64,000 bases of DNA, from NCBI RefSeq assembly GCF_028858725.1, contig NC_084790.1, positions 88,909,496-88,973,495 of the forward strand, given 5' to 3'. The translations under genes were made by a program, and so were the position numbers. Under the pieces are notes generated by a model. It worked only from the letters and a program-made list of their open reading frames with translations. It was not told the DNA's origin and made no database searches. The DNA comes from Colius striatus (taxonomy: Eukaryota > Chordata > Aves > Coliiformes > Coliidae). Below, one piece after another: positions 12,315-24,245 of the stretch (positions are counted from its first letter, which is position 1; each line of letters opens with the position of its first letter).

Positions 12315-12525
12315 AACCATAGAGTCACAGAATGGTGGGGGTTGGAAGGAACCTTTAGAGCTCATCCAGTCCAACCCCCCTGCAGAAGCAGGTTCACCTA
12401 GATCAGATCACACAGGAACATGTCCAGGTGGGTCTTGAAGACCTTCGAGGAAGGAGCCCCCGCACTGTCCCTGGGTAGCCTGGGCCAGGGCTCCCTCGCC
12501 CTCATGTAATGCACAGCAGGTACCT
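12315..12525 (-). mobile_element. CR1 3' end fragment, inverted
   Basis: The - strand carries the CR1 3' UTR. On the + strand it starts TAGAGTCACAGAATGGTGGG, followed by GGTTGGAAGG and CCTAGATCAG words. It is truncated within about 210 bp. Confidence 0.88.
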
Positions 12526-14050
12526 TGTTCTCCAGGGATGCTTGGGAGTTGGGATATTCAGAGGCAGAACCCTTCAGATGCCTCTGTTCCCCATAGCAGT
12601 AGATATCCATCTTCAGGAACCCGGACACTTACTGCTGTTCTCACTGTGAGCCAGATGTATTTTACTGTTTTACCAAAGACAAACAAGTTTCTTATTTTTG
12701 ATCAGGAATCATAGTTTAATAGCAGCAAAAGGCCCAAAGAAATGCCAAGATATCAGCGTGGTTGCCAGTCCCATTCAAGTGTTAGCAGCATGCAAGTATC
12801 ATGTGCAAGCAGCACACACAAGGACAGGGAAGTATTTCAGTATAATCTTATGCAGTGATTTTTAAAAAGAAATGGGGAAACTTGACATTGTTAGAAATAA
12901 ACAAAAAGAAATGTTTTTTATTTTGACTAAATGCAAAGCCAATTCTTAAGCTGGTTTAAATTCAAAATGTTAAGGGCAGACTGATGTAAAAAAAATACTG
13001 GAAGACATTCTCTTGTTCTGTGTTAATGAGTGAGAATGTCACTGAATTCAGGACTTCATTTGAGGGGAAAAAAAGGGAAAAGAGCTTGCTCTGACGTAGC
13101 AAAAGGTAGGAAGCCATGGTGCCCAGAACCCTGAGTAAGTTCCTTGGGGAAATAGAATGCACTCCCACAGACACTACGAGGAGCATACCTGAAAGCTACC
13201 AAAATATGAACAAATCACACACAAGTGATATCTCACTTGCAGTTTTCATCAAACAGCACTGCCTCAAGCAGAAATTGTGTGTCATTTTAATGCAAGTAAT
13301 ATTGATGTTTGGCAATTTACAGCAAAGTATGGCTCATGCATAAAACCAGGCACTGTCACGTTAAATGAATCAGGCATCTGTGGTGGAAGAATGATGAAAG
13401 TTTTAAGCGTATTTTTGAGTAGCTGTATAACAATGCAAGTAAAGCAATTCAGACTGTAACAGCTGGCATGATACACAGAAAGAGCAAGTGATGTCCCATG
13501 CAGCAGGAAAGCCTGTGTTTCCTCTTGCACACAGTGCTCTGCTAAAGAGTCCTCAGCAGGTGTTTTTTTGGTACTTCAGGACTGCACCATCTGGTAACTT
13601 TCATTTCTATACAAAAAAAGAAACATAAAGGGATGTTGAGTCATTATTTGGAATGCAGTCACAGCTGCACGATTGTAGGCCTGCACTGTCTAGGCAATAG
13701 GAAGAGGAGAGAGACATGATGTTGGGGCAAAACTAATAGATTAGGTTTGAGGTCTTAAAAGTCAATAAGCATCAACCTTTCTCAGCTGGAGGCTGGTCAG
13801 GAGAGGAACTTGATGGATAAACACACAGACAAGGGAAGGATGGATATAGAAATAGAAGGGAGAGAGGTCCAGAAAAATAATAAAGTTTAATTTGTATGTA
13901 GATGAGGAGTAGTGAATAGATTTAAGGAGTGGCCAAAGGAGTGGAGGTATTTTACTGTCAGTTGACAGAAGTTATACGGACAGACTAAATAAACAATAAT
14001 TACAAAGGAATGAACAGACATAGCTAATGACTGATCCAGATCTTTTCTGT
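12526..14050. other. TRAC 3' flank, possible untranslated sequence
   Basis: If the last coding exon of TRAC is spliced (see TRAC), the 3' untranslated exon should lie here on the - strand. An AATAAA on the - strand at 12916-12921 is a candidate poly-A signal. I could not place the exon. Confidence 0.3.
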
Positions 14051-14082
14051 CAGAGACCTTATCCCCTCCCATGCATACTCAC

Positions 14083-16098
14083 GTTTTTTTTACACATAAG
14101 CATCGTCATCACTGCATTAAAAATTATTCCTTTCATTAAAATTGTTTTCAGGCACAGCTGTGATAAAGACAGCAGGTTCAGATTTTCATCTATAAGAGAT
14201 GACAAAAGTCACAAGAGCATCAAGACTCACTTCCAAACAGACCCAAAAACACTTGTTAATGAAATTTGTGTGATTGAGTCAGCAGGTAGGGCAGCTAAGG
14301 AGACAGTGAGCAGGACTGTTTCACTGAGAGACTAATTTCTTCCACGTGGTGTTCACGGGCAGAGTTTTCATCCAGTAACAGTTATCCAACATGCAAATCT
14401 GACAGACATCTAGCTACTCTTAAATAGAGTGCATCATGAAACCACGATGCTGGACGGATCTCTCCTTCCTCTCCCTAGAATTCCTTAGTATAGGCAGGGG
14501 GAAAACCAGTTACATTTTATGGAAAGAACACAAAGCCTATTTGGTTTTTCTTGTAATCTTAAGTTACAAACCATTTTCATTTGAAAATGCATGCATCTGT
14601 ATTGGGGAAGCAGGGAATTGTCATCAAGAAGTCATTTTGTGTTTACCTTTGAAAATCTGTCTCTGAAGTGACATCAAATCAGGCAAGTTTACTGAAGACA
14701 GTTTTTTGGACAGGTGCTTTGGAAACATTTGTCTGTTTTCTTTTCAGCAAGGCTGCATGTTTGCAAAGGTACAGGCACTCTGCAAACAGGTCAAGTGCAG
14801 AGGCGGGCTCAGCTCCTTTGAATGAGCAGGAGCTGCAACTGCTTGGGCTCCAGCACTGGCTGGTGTACTCCCACAGCCCTGAGCTGCAGCAAAGCTTACT
14901 CAGACGCACTGTATCTTCAGTGCAACCCTGCTTCTGAGCACACATTGCAGAAACCACCAGCCTATCTTTTGGTCCGTTAGGTGTTTGTGCACACAAAAAC
15001 GAAAACCAGCCCTTTTGAAGTCTGAAATATGGACAGACATCCAGTAAGGGTGACTCATACCAGTACCTTAAATTATTACGTGGTGGAGAGCAGTTATTTT
15101 ATTCATCCAAGCAAGAGCTTGTAGGCACTGGCTACACTGGTCACATAAAAGTACCAGCTTAGATATGGAAGACTGCATCAACCCAATGACTTCCAGCCCT
15201 GATGTTTAAAGCCTCTGGACCCTTCTGGAAACTTCCAGCCTAAGCTTCTTGCTCCAACTGGAATTCTGCTATTGGAACTTTAGTAAAAACTTGGGAAGGC
15301 ATTTCCTTTAATCAGGCTAAGCTTTACTCCCAATATGCTGTGTATATACCTGTCCTGAAGTGTAGAGACATCCCTGTAACACAGACATGGCTGGCACCTG
15401 CAGATAGTAACAATTAACCTAATTAACAGAAATGTACTACTTCAGAAATTCATCAAGATCTCTACTTAGAGTTTCTGGCAAGTAAACCCTCCCATAAATA
15501 CTCATCTCTGCTGTTTTCAGGACAAGCATAAATTATGAGTTGTTTAAACTTCAGTGTCCCCTTGGAAAACGAAATGTCAAGATTTATATCCCCCACAGTG
15601 TGATCTTAAGGGCTCTCTGCTGTGACTGCACCAGTCTATTGACCCTTGATCTTGTTTCCATCAAGTAGGAAGGTAAAAGAGAACAGAGGCAACACGGCAA
15701 TGTTACTCTGGATTCTGGGAGCAAAATTCATCATGTCTTGCAGGGTTGGGAGATGTGACCAAATCCTGCTCATTCTAGCAGCACAGAGACCAGAGTACCT
15801 CTAGCCCTCTACATACAACCAACAACGCCATTACCACTTTCAGGATCCTCTCCCTGCAGCTCTCCAAAGCCCCCGTGATTTGCACCACATTGCATTTCAT
15901 CTTTCTTGGCCCAGTAGGTTGACAGGTAGCTTGCTTCCTGTTCATTGTCGAGTGTTGTCACCTCCACGATAGCATTTGTCTGCTTATCACCTGAGTGAAA
16001 GGTAAGGTTTTCAGGGGCGTAATCTGTGATAAGGCACATTTCCAAATCCTCATCATCTTCAGAGACCAGCCTGTAGGCTGAAGGAGATGGAATGATAT
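14083..16098 (-). CDS. TRAC: TRAC, T-cell receptor alpha constant region
   Basis: This encodes the membrane-proximal domain and anchor of the alpha chain, which pairs with beta and assembles with CD3. Exon 1 is 16098-15835 (264 nt, phase 1 to phase 1, acceptor TTCCCAG, donor GTAATG). It contains PSPSAYRLVSEDDEDLEMC and STYWAKKDEMQC, giving the intradomain cysteine pair 48 residues apart, plus an NLT glycosylation site. The transmembrane exon is 14189-14083 (107 nt, the same length as I recall for the human exon 3). It reads ENLNLLSLSQLC, KTILMK and GIIFNAVMTMLM, with the K-x4-K-x4-N spacing of alpha-chain anchors. A consensus GTGAGT donor follows directly; without splicing a stop comes 7 codons later. 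The short connecting-peptide exon between them is unresolved. Candidates are 14689-14645 (45 nt, phase-correct, no Cys) and a Cys-bearing stretch at 14965-14900. J-alpha segments lie upstream and DAD1 converges from the other side. Confidence 0.9.
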
Positions 16099-18564
16099 CT
16101 GGGAATAAAGAAGAAAGACATTAGATAATAGAGCACAGTCCTGATTGCTTCTGTCTTAACATGCAGGTGCTTAGGTGCTTTTCTGTTCTTCCAACAGGAA
16201 GGATCACAAGGATCTTGTACTGGGACAACTTTAGAGAACCAAGGCATCCAAAGCAGATGATACAGGAGCTACCTGTCACTTATATCAACGTAAGTTTTGT
16301 GGGAGACACAGAGAGTGCTCAGGCAGGATCCCTAGAGCATCTCAAATGATACTCAATGTGGGCATCCACATCCTAGATGTCCACATCTAACCTAGTCATT
16401 GCTCTGTAACCACTCATTCAACTCTGGAAGCAGCCTGGGCTTCCTTTTGGATCTTGGCCTGGATGCCCAGGAATGTGTCGAACAGGCTGGGGAGCCCTCT
16501 CTTCTTACTTCATTGCTACGAGATGTGTCTGGAGAGAACTGAGCACAATGCCTTTTCTGCAAATTGTGTAGTTGAGTCCACCAATGGCACTCAAAATCCC
16601 AGTTCCTCCACCTGTCCTGAGGGACAACAAATAAACTGCCAAGTCAAGCAGTGTCCACATTTACCACCAGTCCAGATAATTATGTTTCTACAGGAGAAAG
16701 GTAGGAAACCCACTGCAGAGTGGGAACACAGGATTGCATTCAAGGAAAGAAAGATTAAACAGATGAATGTTTCGTTATGTTCCACCACCTCAAGATTTTT
16801 TTAACCAAATTTTACCACACAGAAGAGGGGATTGGAGAACTAAAGGCTGCATATATAAGACACCTGGGGTTTATTTTGGTTTTCTTGCTTCAAATTCTGC
16901 TGGCAAGTCAGTCCGACGAGGATTTTCCACACATAAAAAATGCTACCTGTGGTTAAACTATTTTTTGTTTCCACATTTATCTTTGTAAGCTCATGCTCTA
17001 AGCACACATTTCATCTTTTCCAGCCCTTGAAGTCTGATTCTTTGAGAAGGAATCTTTGGATGAATCTTTTAATGCATAATGGTAAACTGTTATGGGCTCT
17101 CATAATGAGTGCTCTCATAATGAGCAGATGAAATATCATTAAAGGTACACTGTAGCCCAGACACAGATTTGGGGCTCTCTGGCTGTATTTTTCACTGGGT
17201 TTCACAATCCTTGGTTTGAATTGGAGCTTCAGTTCACATTTCTAAACTGGCAAAGTGTTATTGTGTAGGATTAATATTTGCTTGGTCCCTATTCACACAT
17301 CACACTGATAAATATTGTAGAAATACTCAAGACAACTTAGCTCCCAGATGAAGGAGTTTTAGTTTCTTCCTATGGGGAAAGTTTGGACTAAATCTTGTCT
17401 TTTAGAAGCTGTCCCAAAATCAGAGAAATTGCTATTTTCTTATTTATTAGTATAATCTCAGAAAAATACTAATCCACAAAGCCTAATGATTCATTCTCTG
17501 GTCCTTCTGAATGTCAGTTTATCTTCTCCAGCTTTGCCCTGGCTTTGAAAAACCTGATAAGAGTCTCCTTCCCAACTATGAAGAATATGGTATGATGTGT
17601 GTTCTGACTTCCTTGACCCCACTCCCCATACTTCCAGGTTTTGCAAATAGGTTTCAGGGATTGTTAGAGAGAGGAAGATGGGAGCAGATAAAAAGCTTGA
17701 TGGTAGATCCCTGTATGAAGTACAAATGAACCAGGGTAGATCAGTGTCATTGAGTACATGGATATGAAAGAAAGGAGGTGAAAATTGATCGAGCTATTGT
17801 GCTTCTCGCAAGGAGTACTATGCTTTCTGAAGAGCTATGTATCCACCTCTCTCCCAATTAGGATGTTCTTCTTCCTTTCAATCTGTGCAATGCTTTTATC
17901 TTGAGCAGAAAAAATAAGTCTATTTTTTTGCAGGCAGCTTCAGCAGCAGCTGCTTTCTGCAAGTCTCATTTATCACTCTTGCTCAGAGCAGTGGTCTAGT
18001 ACTGGAGTCTTTTCCGATAAAAGCTCCTTTGCACATTTGCACACTGCTATGAAAGTTTGCAGGTAGCAGCCTTGGTAAAATACCAGCTATTATAACCACA
18101 GCACTGTGACCTATGTTTCCTGTTATTCTGTCTTAATGAGCTGGTGGATGTGTTAGAGATGTTGTATTAATATTTAGAATGTGTATTTGCAGGAGAGATT
18201 GAGAAGTAAATCATGATACTGTCCAATCTGCCTAGTTTCATCTCTACTGAAGGATATCTTCCAGGTGGAAGAACAGGAGCTATTGGATGCTATTCCTGAC
18301 CACCCTACAGAGAAAGCAATCTCCAGAGGCTGATTTCAGGGAGGGTACAGCAGAAGCCTATTCCAGCAGAGACCTGTGCTTTTTTCCCCACCCTGACAAT
18401 TTGCAGTAGAAATCCAGAACTGGTTTAACACACAGCTCATATAAGACAGAGATTTATCTCACTCTCCATGCTGTCCAAATCAAACCCTCTGAACCTCTGG
18501 CCAGACTAGAATTGATGTAACAGAGGTCTTCAATCCTCTTGCCATTCCTCAGCCTGAGACATTA

Positions 18565-18740
18565 TGTTATAGAATCACAATGGCTAGAAAAGACCTTTAA
18601 GATCATCAAGTCCAACGACTCACCTCACACTGCCAGACCTATCACTAAACTAAACCATATCTCTAAACCATATTCCACAGCTCGAGTCAGCCTGGAGCTA
18701 GTGCCCAACTCAGATGAAATGCACACCCCCCACACACTCA
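18565..18740 (-). mobile_element. CR1 3' fragment, inverted
   Basis: The + strand begins ATAGAATCACAATGGCTAGA and continues with AAGATCATCAAGTCCAAC, the reverse complement of a CR1 3' end of an older subfamily. Confidence 0.8.
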
Positions 18741-19574
18741 CATAGGCTAATCTTGACCCCAGGGAAGCAACTCTGGTGAGTTAACAAGAACTTTAGTGAT
18801 GTTTACTGTCCTGCAATGGAAGTTCCAAAAGGCCTACCACAGGTCTTTTCTGAAATCTGCCAGCTCTGCACAGATGCCAGGGTGTCTACAGCAAAACTAG
18901 ATGTCCACATTCAGCACCTAAACCTTTCTCCAGACCTCCAGTGCTGCTGTCTGGAAGCACTCACATAAAAGAAGCCAGGTTCTACTCCAGCATCATGCAA
19001 GTTATCCAAAGCATAAAGTTTCTGTGCAGAGACTCGGTGTTTGCAAACATGAATATGCTGCTTCACTTACAAGGTTCAGGCATAGTTCTGGTCACCATCC
19101 CAAAAGTGTTTGTCATTGACACTCTGTAAAACACTCTGTAATTACACTTGGGGAACTCAGAGTGCTAAAACCATCCAAGATCTTTCTCACAAACATTTAA
19201 AGGGGAAGCTGCATCAAAACCCCTAACTAATTTCCTTCTAACAAAGGAAAATACCCAGTATGTGAGGAGAAATCAAGTGTTCAATGGACTAAATAGTTGT
19301 CTAGTATTAAAACAAATACAATTTCTTCCAAATACAGTTTTTTTCTAGTTTCTGGCTGCTATGGAGTGGGAACTTTAGCTTTGGATTTTAAAACAAAAAA
19401 ATCATTATATACTCTTTTAGGCTGAGTTAGAAATTCTAATCTCTACGCCACTGCTCACAGTAACCTCTAGATATTATTCTGAAGATGCAAAAAACAAGTC
19501 TGAAACCTTTCATAGCCAGAAACTATAGAAGTGCTACACTTTTTATCTCATATTCAGCTGTGTGTGAGCTGCCT

Positions 19575-19750
19575 TTAGCATTGTTTGCTGGCCCTGCACT
19601 GGCCTCTCTGCAGCAGTTCCCTGTCCCTCTGCAGCTGGGGAGCCCACAACTGGACACAGGACTCCAGATGAGCCCTCACAGGGCACAGCAGATGGGGAGC
19701 AGAACCTCCCTCACCCTGCTGTCAATACTCTTCTTGAAGCCTAACACTCC
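19575..19750 (-). mobile_element. CR1 fragment, inverted
   Basis: This is the reverse complement of the CR1 stretch just after the RT domain (GGCCCTGCACTGGCCTCTC and ACTGGACACAGGACTCCAG words). It lies about 120 bp from the last J-alpha. Confidence 0.85.
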
Positions 19751-19871
19751 TTTCCAGGATACTGAAACCATCCCAAATTGCTCCACAAGGCCACTACATG
19801 GGTATTTCTGAAGCTACAGCATGATGCTGTTTACTCTCAGTGCACCTTGATTCAGAGAAGAGACAGCTCAC

Positions 19872-19934
19872 CTGGGGTAACAAGAAGTTTGGTTCCACTC
19901 CCTATTGTGAGTTTTCCCCATTCTGCAGTATCAT
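19872..19934 (-). CDS. TRAJ: J-alpha segment, C-proximal, IGSGT core
   Basis: This is the J segment nearest TRAC. It reads GKLTIGSGTKLLVTP and ends in phase 1 at a GTGAGC donor, matching the TRAC acceptor. The RSS at 19935-19962 has heptamer CACCATG (as read on +), a 12-bp spacer and nonamer ACAAAATGG. The usual Phe of the F-G-x-G motif is Ile. The heptamer deviates at two positions, so usage may be low. Confidence 0.8.
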
Positions 19935-20109
19935 CACCATGTGACAGGTGTTTACAAAATGGGCTCTTCATTCTGACACCCCAGTGGGTGTTGGAGGGCT
20001 TGGGTACATTAAATCATGGGTCTGACACTCATCCAGATTTTCACAGACCCCCTCCAGCCTCTCCCTGACAAACACCATTTTCAAGTTTCAATGCATGGGA
20101 ATAACTAGA

Positions 20110-20205
20110 TTTGATTACAGTCAGTTCAGGTATCAGAGGTAAGAAGATCCTACACCTTAGTTGGCAGGGAATACTTTATGATCTCTGCTCCAAAGTATTT
20201 TTGCA
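20110..20205 (-). pseudogene. Possible degenerate J-alpha (FGAE core)
   Basis: The - strand reads KYFGAEIIKYSLP, which aligns in length with a J core but has Glu for the second Gly and Ile for Thr. No clean RSS or donor is present. It may be chance. Confidence 0.25.
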
Positions 20206-20712
20206 ATGCAATGTCAAAAAGGGATGGGAATAGCAACACGAACCCAGTCTAGGGTCGCAGTAACCAATGAAATCCACTTTCCTACCAGTCCAGATTTCCA
20301 TCTACAGGTGGGTATGTTCACAACTGAAGAAGTATTAAAATGCTTGCTATGCATTTCAGCTAGCCAATTCCTTTTCTTGTAAGTTGCAGCACAGCCTTAA
20401 GGACTTTGCTGTGTGAGATTGCAACATACAGACATTAACCCACCTACTCAGCTGGATGGTGGCTTTAGTCTTTTGAGACTTTTGACAAAGGACACATCTT
20501 TATCTAGACTGAAATGTTCAGAGCATGACTCCCCAAACAGTAGAAATCCTCTACTTGGAAACGCTTTTAAGCATCAGGGGCACCTTGAGGTAGCACCTGT
20601 GATCGTCTTTCCCTATGAGAGGTGACATGGATATAATAGGTACATTTACATGCCAGTCTGGTAGATGCTCAAAGACTTTTGACATGGACACACAGTAAAG
20701 TTGCACACTCAC

Positions 20713-20774
20713 TGGGCTGAATGGACAGCCTGGTCCCAGAGCCAAACATCAACTTGTAGTTGGAGTCATAATCA
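20713..20774 (-). CDS. TRAJ: J-alpha segment (FGSGTRLSIQP)
   Basis: Reads DYDSNYKLMFGSGTRLSIQP and ends at a GTGAGT donor in phase 1. The 12-RSS at 20775-20802 reads on the + strand as CACAGCA, a 12-bp spacer and ACAAAAAGC. It belongs to the same subfamily as the segments at 21991, 23644 and 26242. Confidence 0.92.
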
Positions 20775-20989
20775 CACAGCATTTCCTTCCAGAACAAAAA
20801 GCCCTGCAAGCACCTTCAGAAGCAGCATCTCTCCCCAAGACTTTACCCAGCCATGACAAGGCTCAGGAAACAGAAATCCTCTATGTGTTTTTCCTGAGTC
20901 TCTGATTTCCCTTTTGGTCTTAATCTGGCTAAAAGTAGAAATGCAGCAAGAGAAGACAGCATGAAGGGGAGAAGCAGGAGAAAACATAC

Positions 20990-21049
20990 TTGGCAGAACG
21001 TGTAGCTTCGTCCCTGGCCCAAACTGGAGTTTTCCTGTGTAAGTGATCA
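20990..21049 (-). CDS. TRAJ: J-alpha segment (FGPGTKLHVLP)
   Basis: Reads ITYTGKLQFGPGTKLHVLP and ends at a GTATGT donor in phase 1. The RSS at 21050-21077 has a perfect CACAGTG heptamer, a 12-bp spacer and nonamer ACAAGAACC. It is the paralogue of the segment at 23914. Confidence 0.93.
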
Positions 21050-21546
21050 CACAGTGCCATATACTACTACAAGAACCTAAGCCTCAGCCCTGTGGGACAT
21101 CCTCTCCAGTCTCCTTTTGTCAGGAGGGGATGAACCCCATGGACAGGAGATGGAATTTTTCTTGTGAACTGCAATGACAGGAGAGTAAGGCAGAACCTCA
21201 GAGATGGGTTTCGCAGGCTGCTTGGAGAATACCAGTCATTCACTGGCACTGAGACTTTGCAGGACAGAGTGATAAAATCGCTTTCTCTTGGTTTCTTGTG
21301 CAAAACAAAAAAAAAAAGCACACTCTGGCCATCAGTTTTCTAATTTAGTCTGACCAGTCTATGTTACATTTCTGCTCAGTTCTCCTGCATTGTCCTCCAG
21401 TTTTCTAGTTTAGCACCAGCATAAGCTTCCTCTGAGAGCTCTGTTTCCTTTTCCTCCCCTGTGTGCTTCTCATGAGCCTTTGCAGGAGCACCGCCTTTGA
21501 CAAACTGCTGGGTGAGATTACAACACACAGGCATTAACACTCTTAC

Positions 21547-21602
21547 TTGGCTGGACTGTGACTTTAGTCCAAGCCAAAGATGAATTTGAGGCTATTGCAA
21601 CA
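21547..21602 (-). pseudogene. J-alpha pseudogene, one-base frameshift
   Basis: The - strand reads NSLKFIFG and then, in another frame, TKVTVQP before a GTAAGA donor. A single extra base inside the F-G-x-G motif breaks the frame. The upstream RSS is poor. A more decayed relative lies near 20440-20500. Confidence 0.6.
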
Positions 21603-21990
21603 ACAGCAGAGCACTAGACAGAAACACAAGGTTAGCTCCCAGCTGGCAACAGCACCAGTTGGGCTATACTGGCAGCCACTTGTACAAACCACACTGTACA
21701 AACCAGTGTGCAAAACCATTTTGTGTACAAACCATTGCACAAACTACATCTCTCTTCCTGCTCACTACTGGACTAACAGCATCCTGGAACACCTTGTCCA
21801 TAGCAGGTTTCTCTAAATAGCAAAAGTCTTCCACCTGGAAACACTTCTGGGTACAAGAGCATCTTGAAATAGTGCCTGTGGTACCCTTCCCATCTGCAAC
21901 ATGAGCCACAAAACATGAACATCTACAGGGAGCTCCAGTCAACATGGACTTTTGACAGACAAGAGTCAAGCTTTCCTGCTGCACACTCAC

Positions 21991-22055
21991 TGGGATGGAC
22001 AGACAGTCTGGTCCCGGAGCCAAATGTCAGCTTGTCATAGCTGGCACTATAATCA
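21991..22055 (-). CDS. TRAJ: J-alpha segment (FGSGTRLSVHP)
   Basis: Reads DYSASYDKLTFGSGTRLSVHP in two parts around FGSG and ends at a GTGAGT donor. The 12-RSS at 22056-22083 is CACAGCA, a 12-bp spacer and ACAAAAAGC, nearly identical to the RSS at 20775 and 26307. Confidence 0.92.
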
Positions 22056-22560
22056 CACAGCATTTCCTTCCATAACAAAAAGCCCCTTCAGAAGCAGCAC
22101 CTCTCCCTAGGCCTTTGCCCAGCCACATCAAGGACTAGGAAAGGCAACAGAAGAGTGATTGTGCTTCCCACAACAGCACAAAGCCACTGGGATCCAGTGC
22201 CATAGGACAGCCTCCCCACAGGGCAGTTGGGGAACCTGGGGGCAGCTTTGGGGGCACTTTGTCCATCCCAGGTGACTGAGAGCAATACAGGTCGCTTTGG
22301 ACCAACCTGGCATGGTCATCTTTAGACGAGTACAACATCCATTTCTGAGGACCAGTGCTCCTCCTGAGCCAAAGCCTGTCCCAGAGTAAAGCAGGCAGCA
22401 CGTAATCCTGCAGCTCAAGAGCCACAGTACCCAGGGGAGAGAGGCAGGAAAGCCCACTGCCCTGTGGGCTGGGAGTCTCCTGATCCCACCAGATAAGGCA
22501 AGTGCTCAGCAGGGTGGAAAGGGAGGTTTGGGATAGCAAGAAATACCCTCAGCTACTCAC

Positions 22561-22620
22561 TGGACTTCACAGACAGCTGTGTCCCTGTCCCTATTGTCAG
22601 TTGGTAGTTCCCTGTGTTCA
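22561..22620 (-). CDS. TRAJ: J-alpha segment, IGTGT core
   Basis: Reads NTGNYQLTIGTGTQLSVKS and ends at GTGAGT in phase 1. The RSS at 22621-22648 is CACAGCT, 12 bp, then ACACCACAA. Ile replaces the motif Phe, as in the segment at 19872, and the usual terminal Pro is Ser. Confidence 0.85.
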
Positions 22621-23138
22621 CACAGCTCTCATCCCAGTTACACCACAACTCATCTCCAGGAGATCTGCTCCTCCTCATCAACACCAGGCAACTGAAGCAG
22701 GAATGACTGTAGCCTTGGTAAGGAATCTGAGGATCTCATCTACAGGAGAGACAACAGCTAGGATTCCAGTGCAAACAAGAATATTATTAACCTGGTCTTT
22801 CTTGAGCAAAGAACAGCCCCCCAGGGCTCTGCTGGACAGAGCCAACAGCAGCTCACCCCAGTGTTCACAGGCACCATGGATGGCCATGGCACAAAGGAGC
22901 TGTTCCCGAGCAAGAGGGTTCAGGAGCCTGTGCTGCTTATGTGACAGGCAGAGAGCAGGAGCTGGCTGGAGCAAGTGGAAGATACAAAATCACAGCCTTG
23001 TTGAGTTGAGGGTACTGCTGTTACCAGAGCAAGGAGAGCACAGAGCCCCACAGACTGAACCAATCCCACTGCAGATATACTCCTCATGACCACAAACCTG
23101 TCCCACCAAGTGCAGCAGAAAAAGGCTTTAAAACTTAC

Positions 23139-23198
23139 TGGGATGTATCCTAAGCTGAATTCCACCTCCAAAAATGAGTTGGTTGCTATAATCAGTCG
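23139..23198 (-). CDS. TRAJ: J-alpha segment (FGGGIQLRIHP)
   Basis: Reads DYSNQLIFGGGIQLRIHP and ends at GTAAGT. The RSS at 23199-23226 is CACAATG, 12 bp and a consensus nonamer ACAAAAACC. The Thr after the second Gly is Ile. Confidence 0.92.
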
Positions 23199-23643
23199 CA
23201 CAATGTTTGCCTTGACTACAAAAACCCTGTCAGTCACGTCTCCCTTGCACTAGAGTCTTCCTCCCAATGCTGAGCACTACTGGCTGGCACTTGAGTTACA
23301 GGAGCTACATCTGGTCATCCCTTTCACCTCCGATTGAGATGACTCCTGAGTGCCTCCTTGTTTCATGTAGACAAAAGAAGCACGATTATGATCACAACTC
23401 CTCACTCAGCCCTAAAATGTGGCCCTTCCCAGCAAGGCACAGTGGACACTGTTCCAAAAACCATGCAGACCTCAAATTGAGATTTGCTCTGTCCAACCAC
23501 AGCCTCACTAAAGACCACATTCAAGGCTTGTGATGGGAGAGAAGGCATTTCAGGTGTGCAAAGGCAAAATAAAAGGCTAAGTAGAAAACCCCTCCTGTTG
23601 CAAGACAGATATATGGAAGACCAAAGGCAACCTGCACACTCAC

Positions 23644-23699
23644 CGGGCTGGATGTTCAGTCTAGTCCCAGAGCCAAATGTCAGCTTGTAGCCATATTCA
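23644..23699 (-). CDS. TRAJ: J-alpha segment (FGSGTRLNIQP)
   Basis: Reads EYGYKLTFGSGTRLNIQP and ends at GTGAGT. The 12-RSS at 23700-23727 is CACAGCG, 12 bp and ACAAAAAGC. It is six bases shorter than its paralogue at 20713 at the 5' (CDR3) end. Confidence 0.92.
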
Positions 23700-23913
23700 C
23701 ACAGCGTTTCCTTCCATAACAAAAAGCCCAGCAAGCCCCTTCAGAAGCAGCACGTCTCCCCAAGCCTCTGCCCAGCCACGATAAGGCTCAGGAAAAACAA
23801 ATCCTCCATGTTTCTCCTGAGCCTCTGAATCCGCTTTTTGGTCTTAATCTGACTAAAATTATGAAGGCAGTAGGAGACAGCATAAAGTGGAGAAACAGTG
23901 GAAGAAAACATAC

Positions 23914-23973
23914 TTGGCAGGACATGTAGCTTCGTCCCTGGTCCAAACTGGAGTTTTCCTGTGTTGGCATTCG
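23914..23973 (-). CDS. TRAJ: J-alpha segment (FGPGTKLHVLP)
   Basis: Reads ANANTGKLQFGPGTKLHVLP and ends at GTATGT. The RSS at 23974-24001 is CACAGTG, 12 bp and ACAAGAACT. It is the duplicate of the segment at 20990; the core is unchanged and only the CDR3 end differs. Confidence 0.93.
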
Positions 23974-24245
23974 CACAGTGCTACACACCCTAACAAGAAC
24001 TCCAGGCTCAGCCTGCTCTGGTACCTCCTGCGGTCTCCTTTAGAGAGGACATGGATGAGCCTTTTGGACCAGAGATGCCCTTTGCCTTGGGAACTGCAAT
24101 GCTGAGAGGAGCAAAGACAGAACCTCAGGGATGGGTTTCTCAGGTTGTTTAGAGAATACCAGCCATTCACTGGCACTGAGACTGTGCAGGACAAAGTCTC
24201 AAAATGGTGTGGTCTTACCTTGTGCAGAAGTTTAAAACAAAGCCC

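Larger units (their letters stand above)
16099..19871. other. J-alpha to C-alpha intron with old CR1 fragments
   Basis: This is the intron removed from every alpha transcript between the last J and TRAC. Apart from the two CR1 fragments listed separately, nothing else is recognised. Confidence 0.6.
20695..21320. repeat. J-alpha duplication unit, copy 1
   Basis: This block holds two J segments (20713 and 20990) and downstream flank. It matches the block at 23630-24245 across coding, RSS, intergenic and flanking DNA, so it is a segmental duplication and not just J similarity. Confidence 0.75.
23630..24245. repeat. J-alpha duplication unit, copy 2
   Basis: This is the counterpart of 20695-21320, with the same order of two J segments and the same flanking text, including the stretch 3' of the second J on the + strand. 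Confidence 0.75.

Noticed and set aside
14190-14320. A good acceptor (CTGTCTCCTTAG) and GTGAGT donor as TRAC exon 2
   Set aside because: The block is 64 nt and breaks phase, has no Cys in frame, and would leave an intron of about 40 nt before the TM exon.
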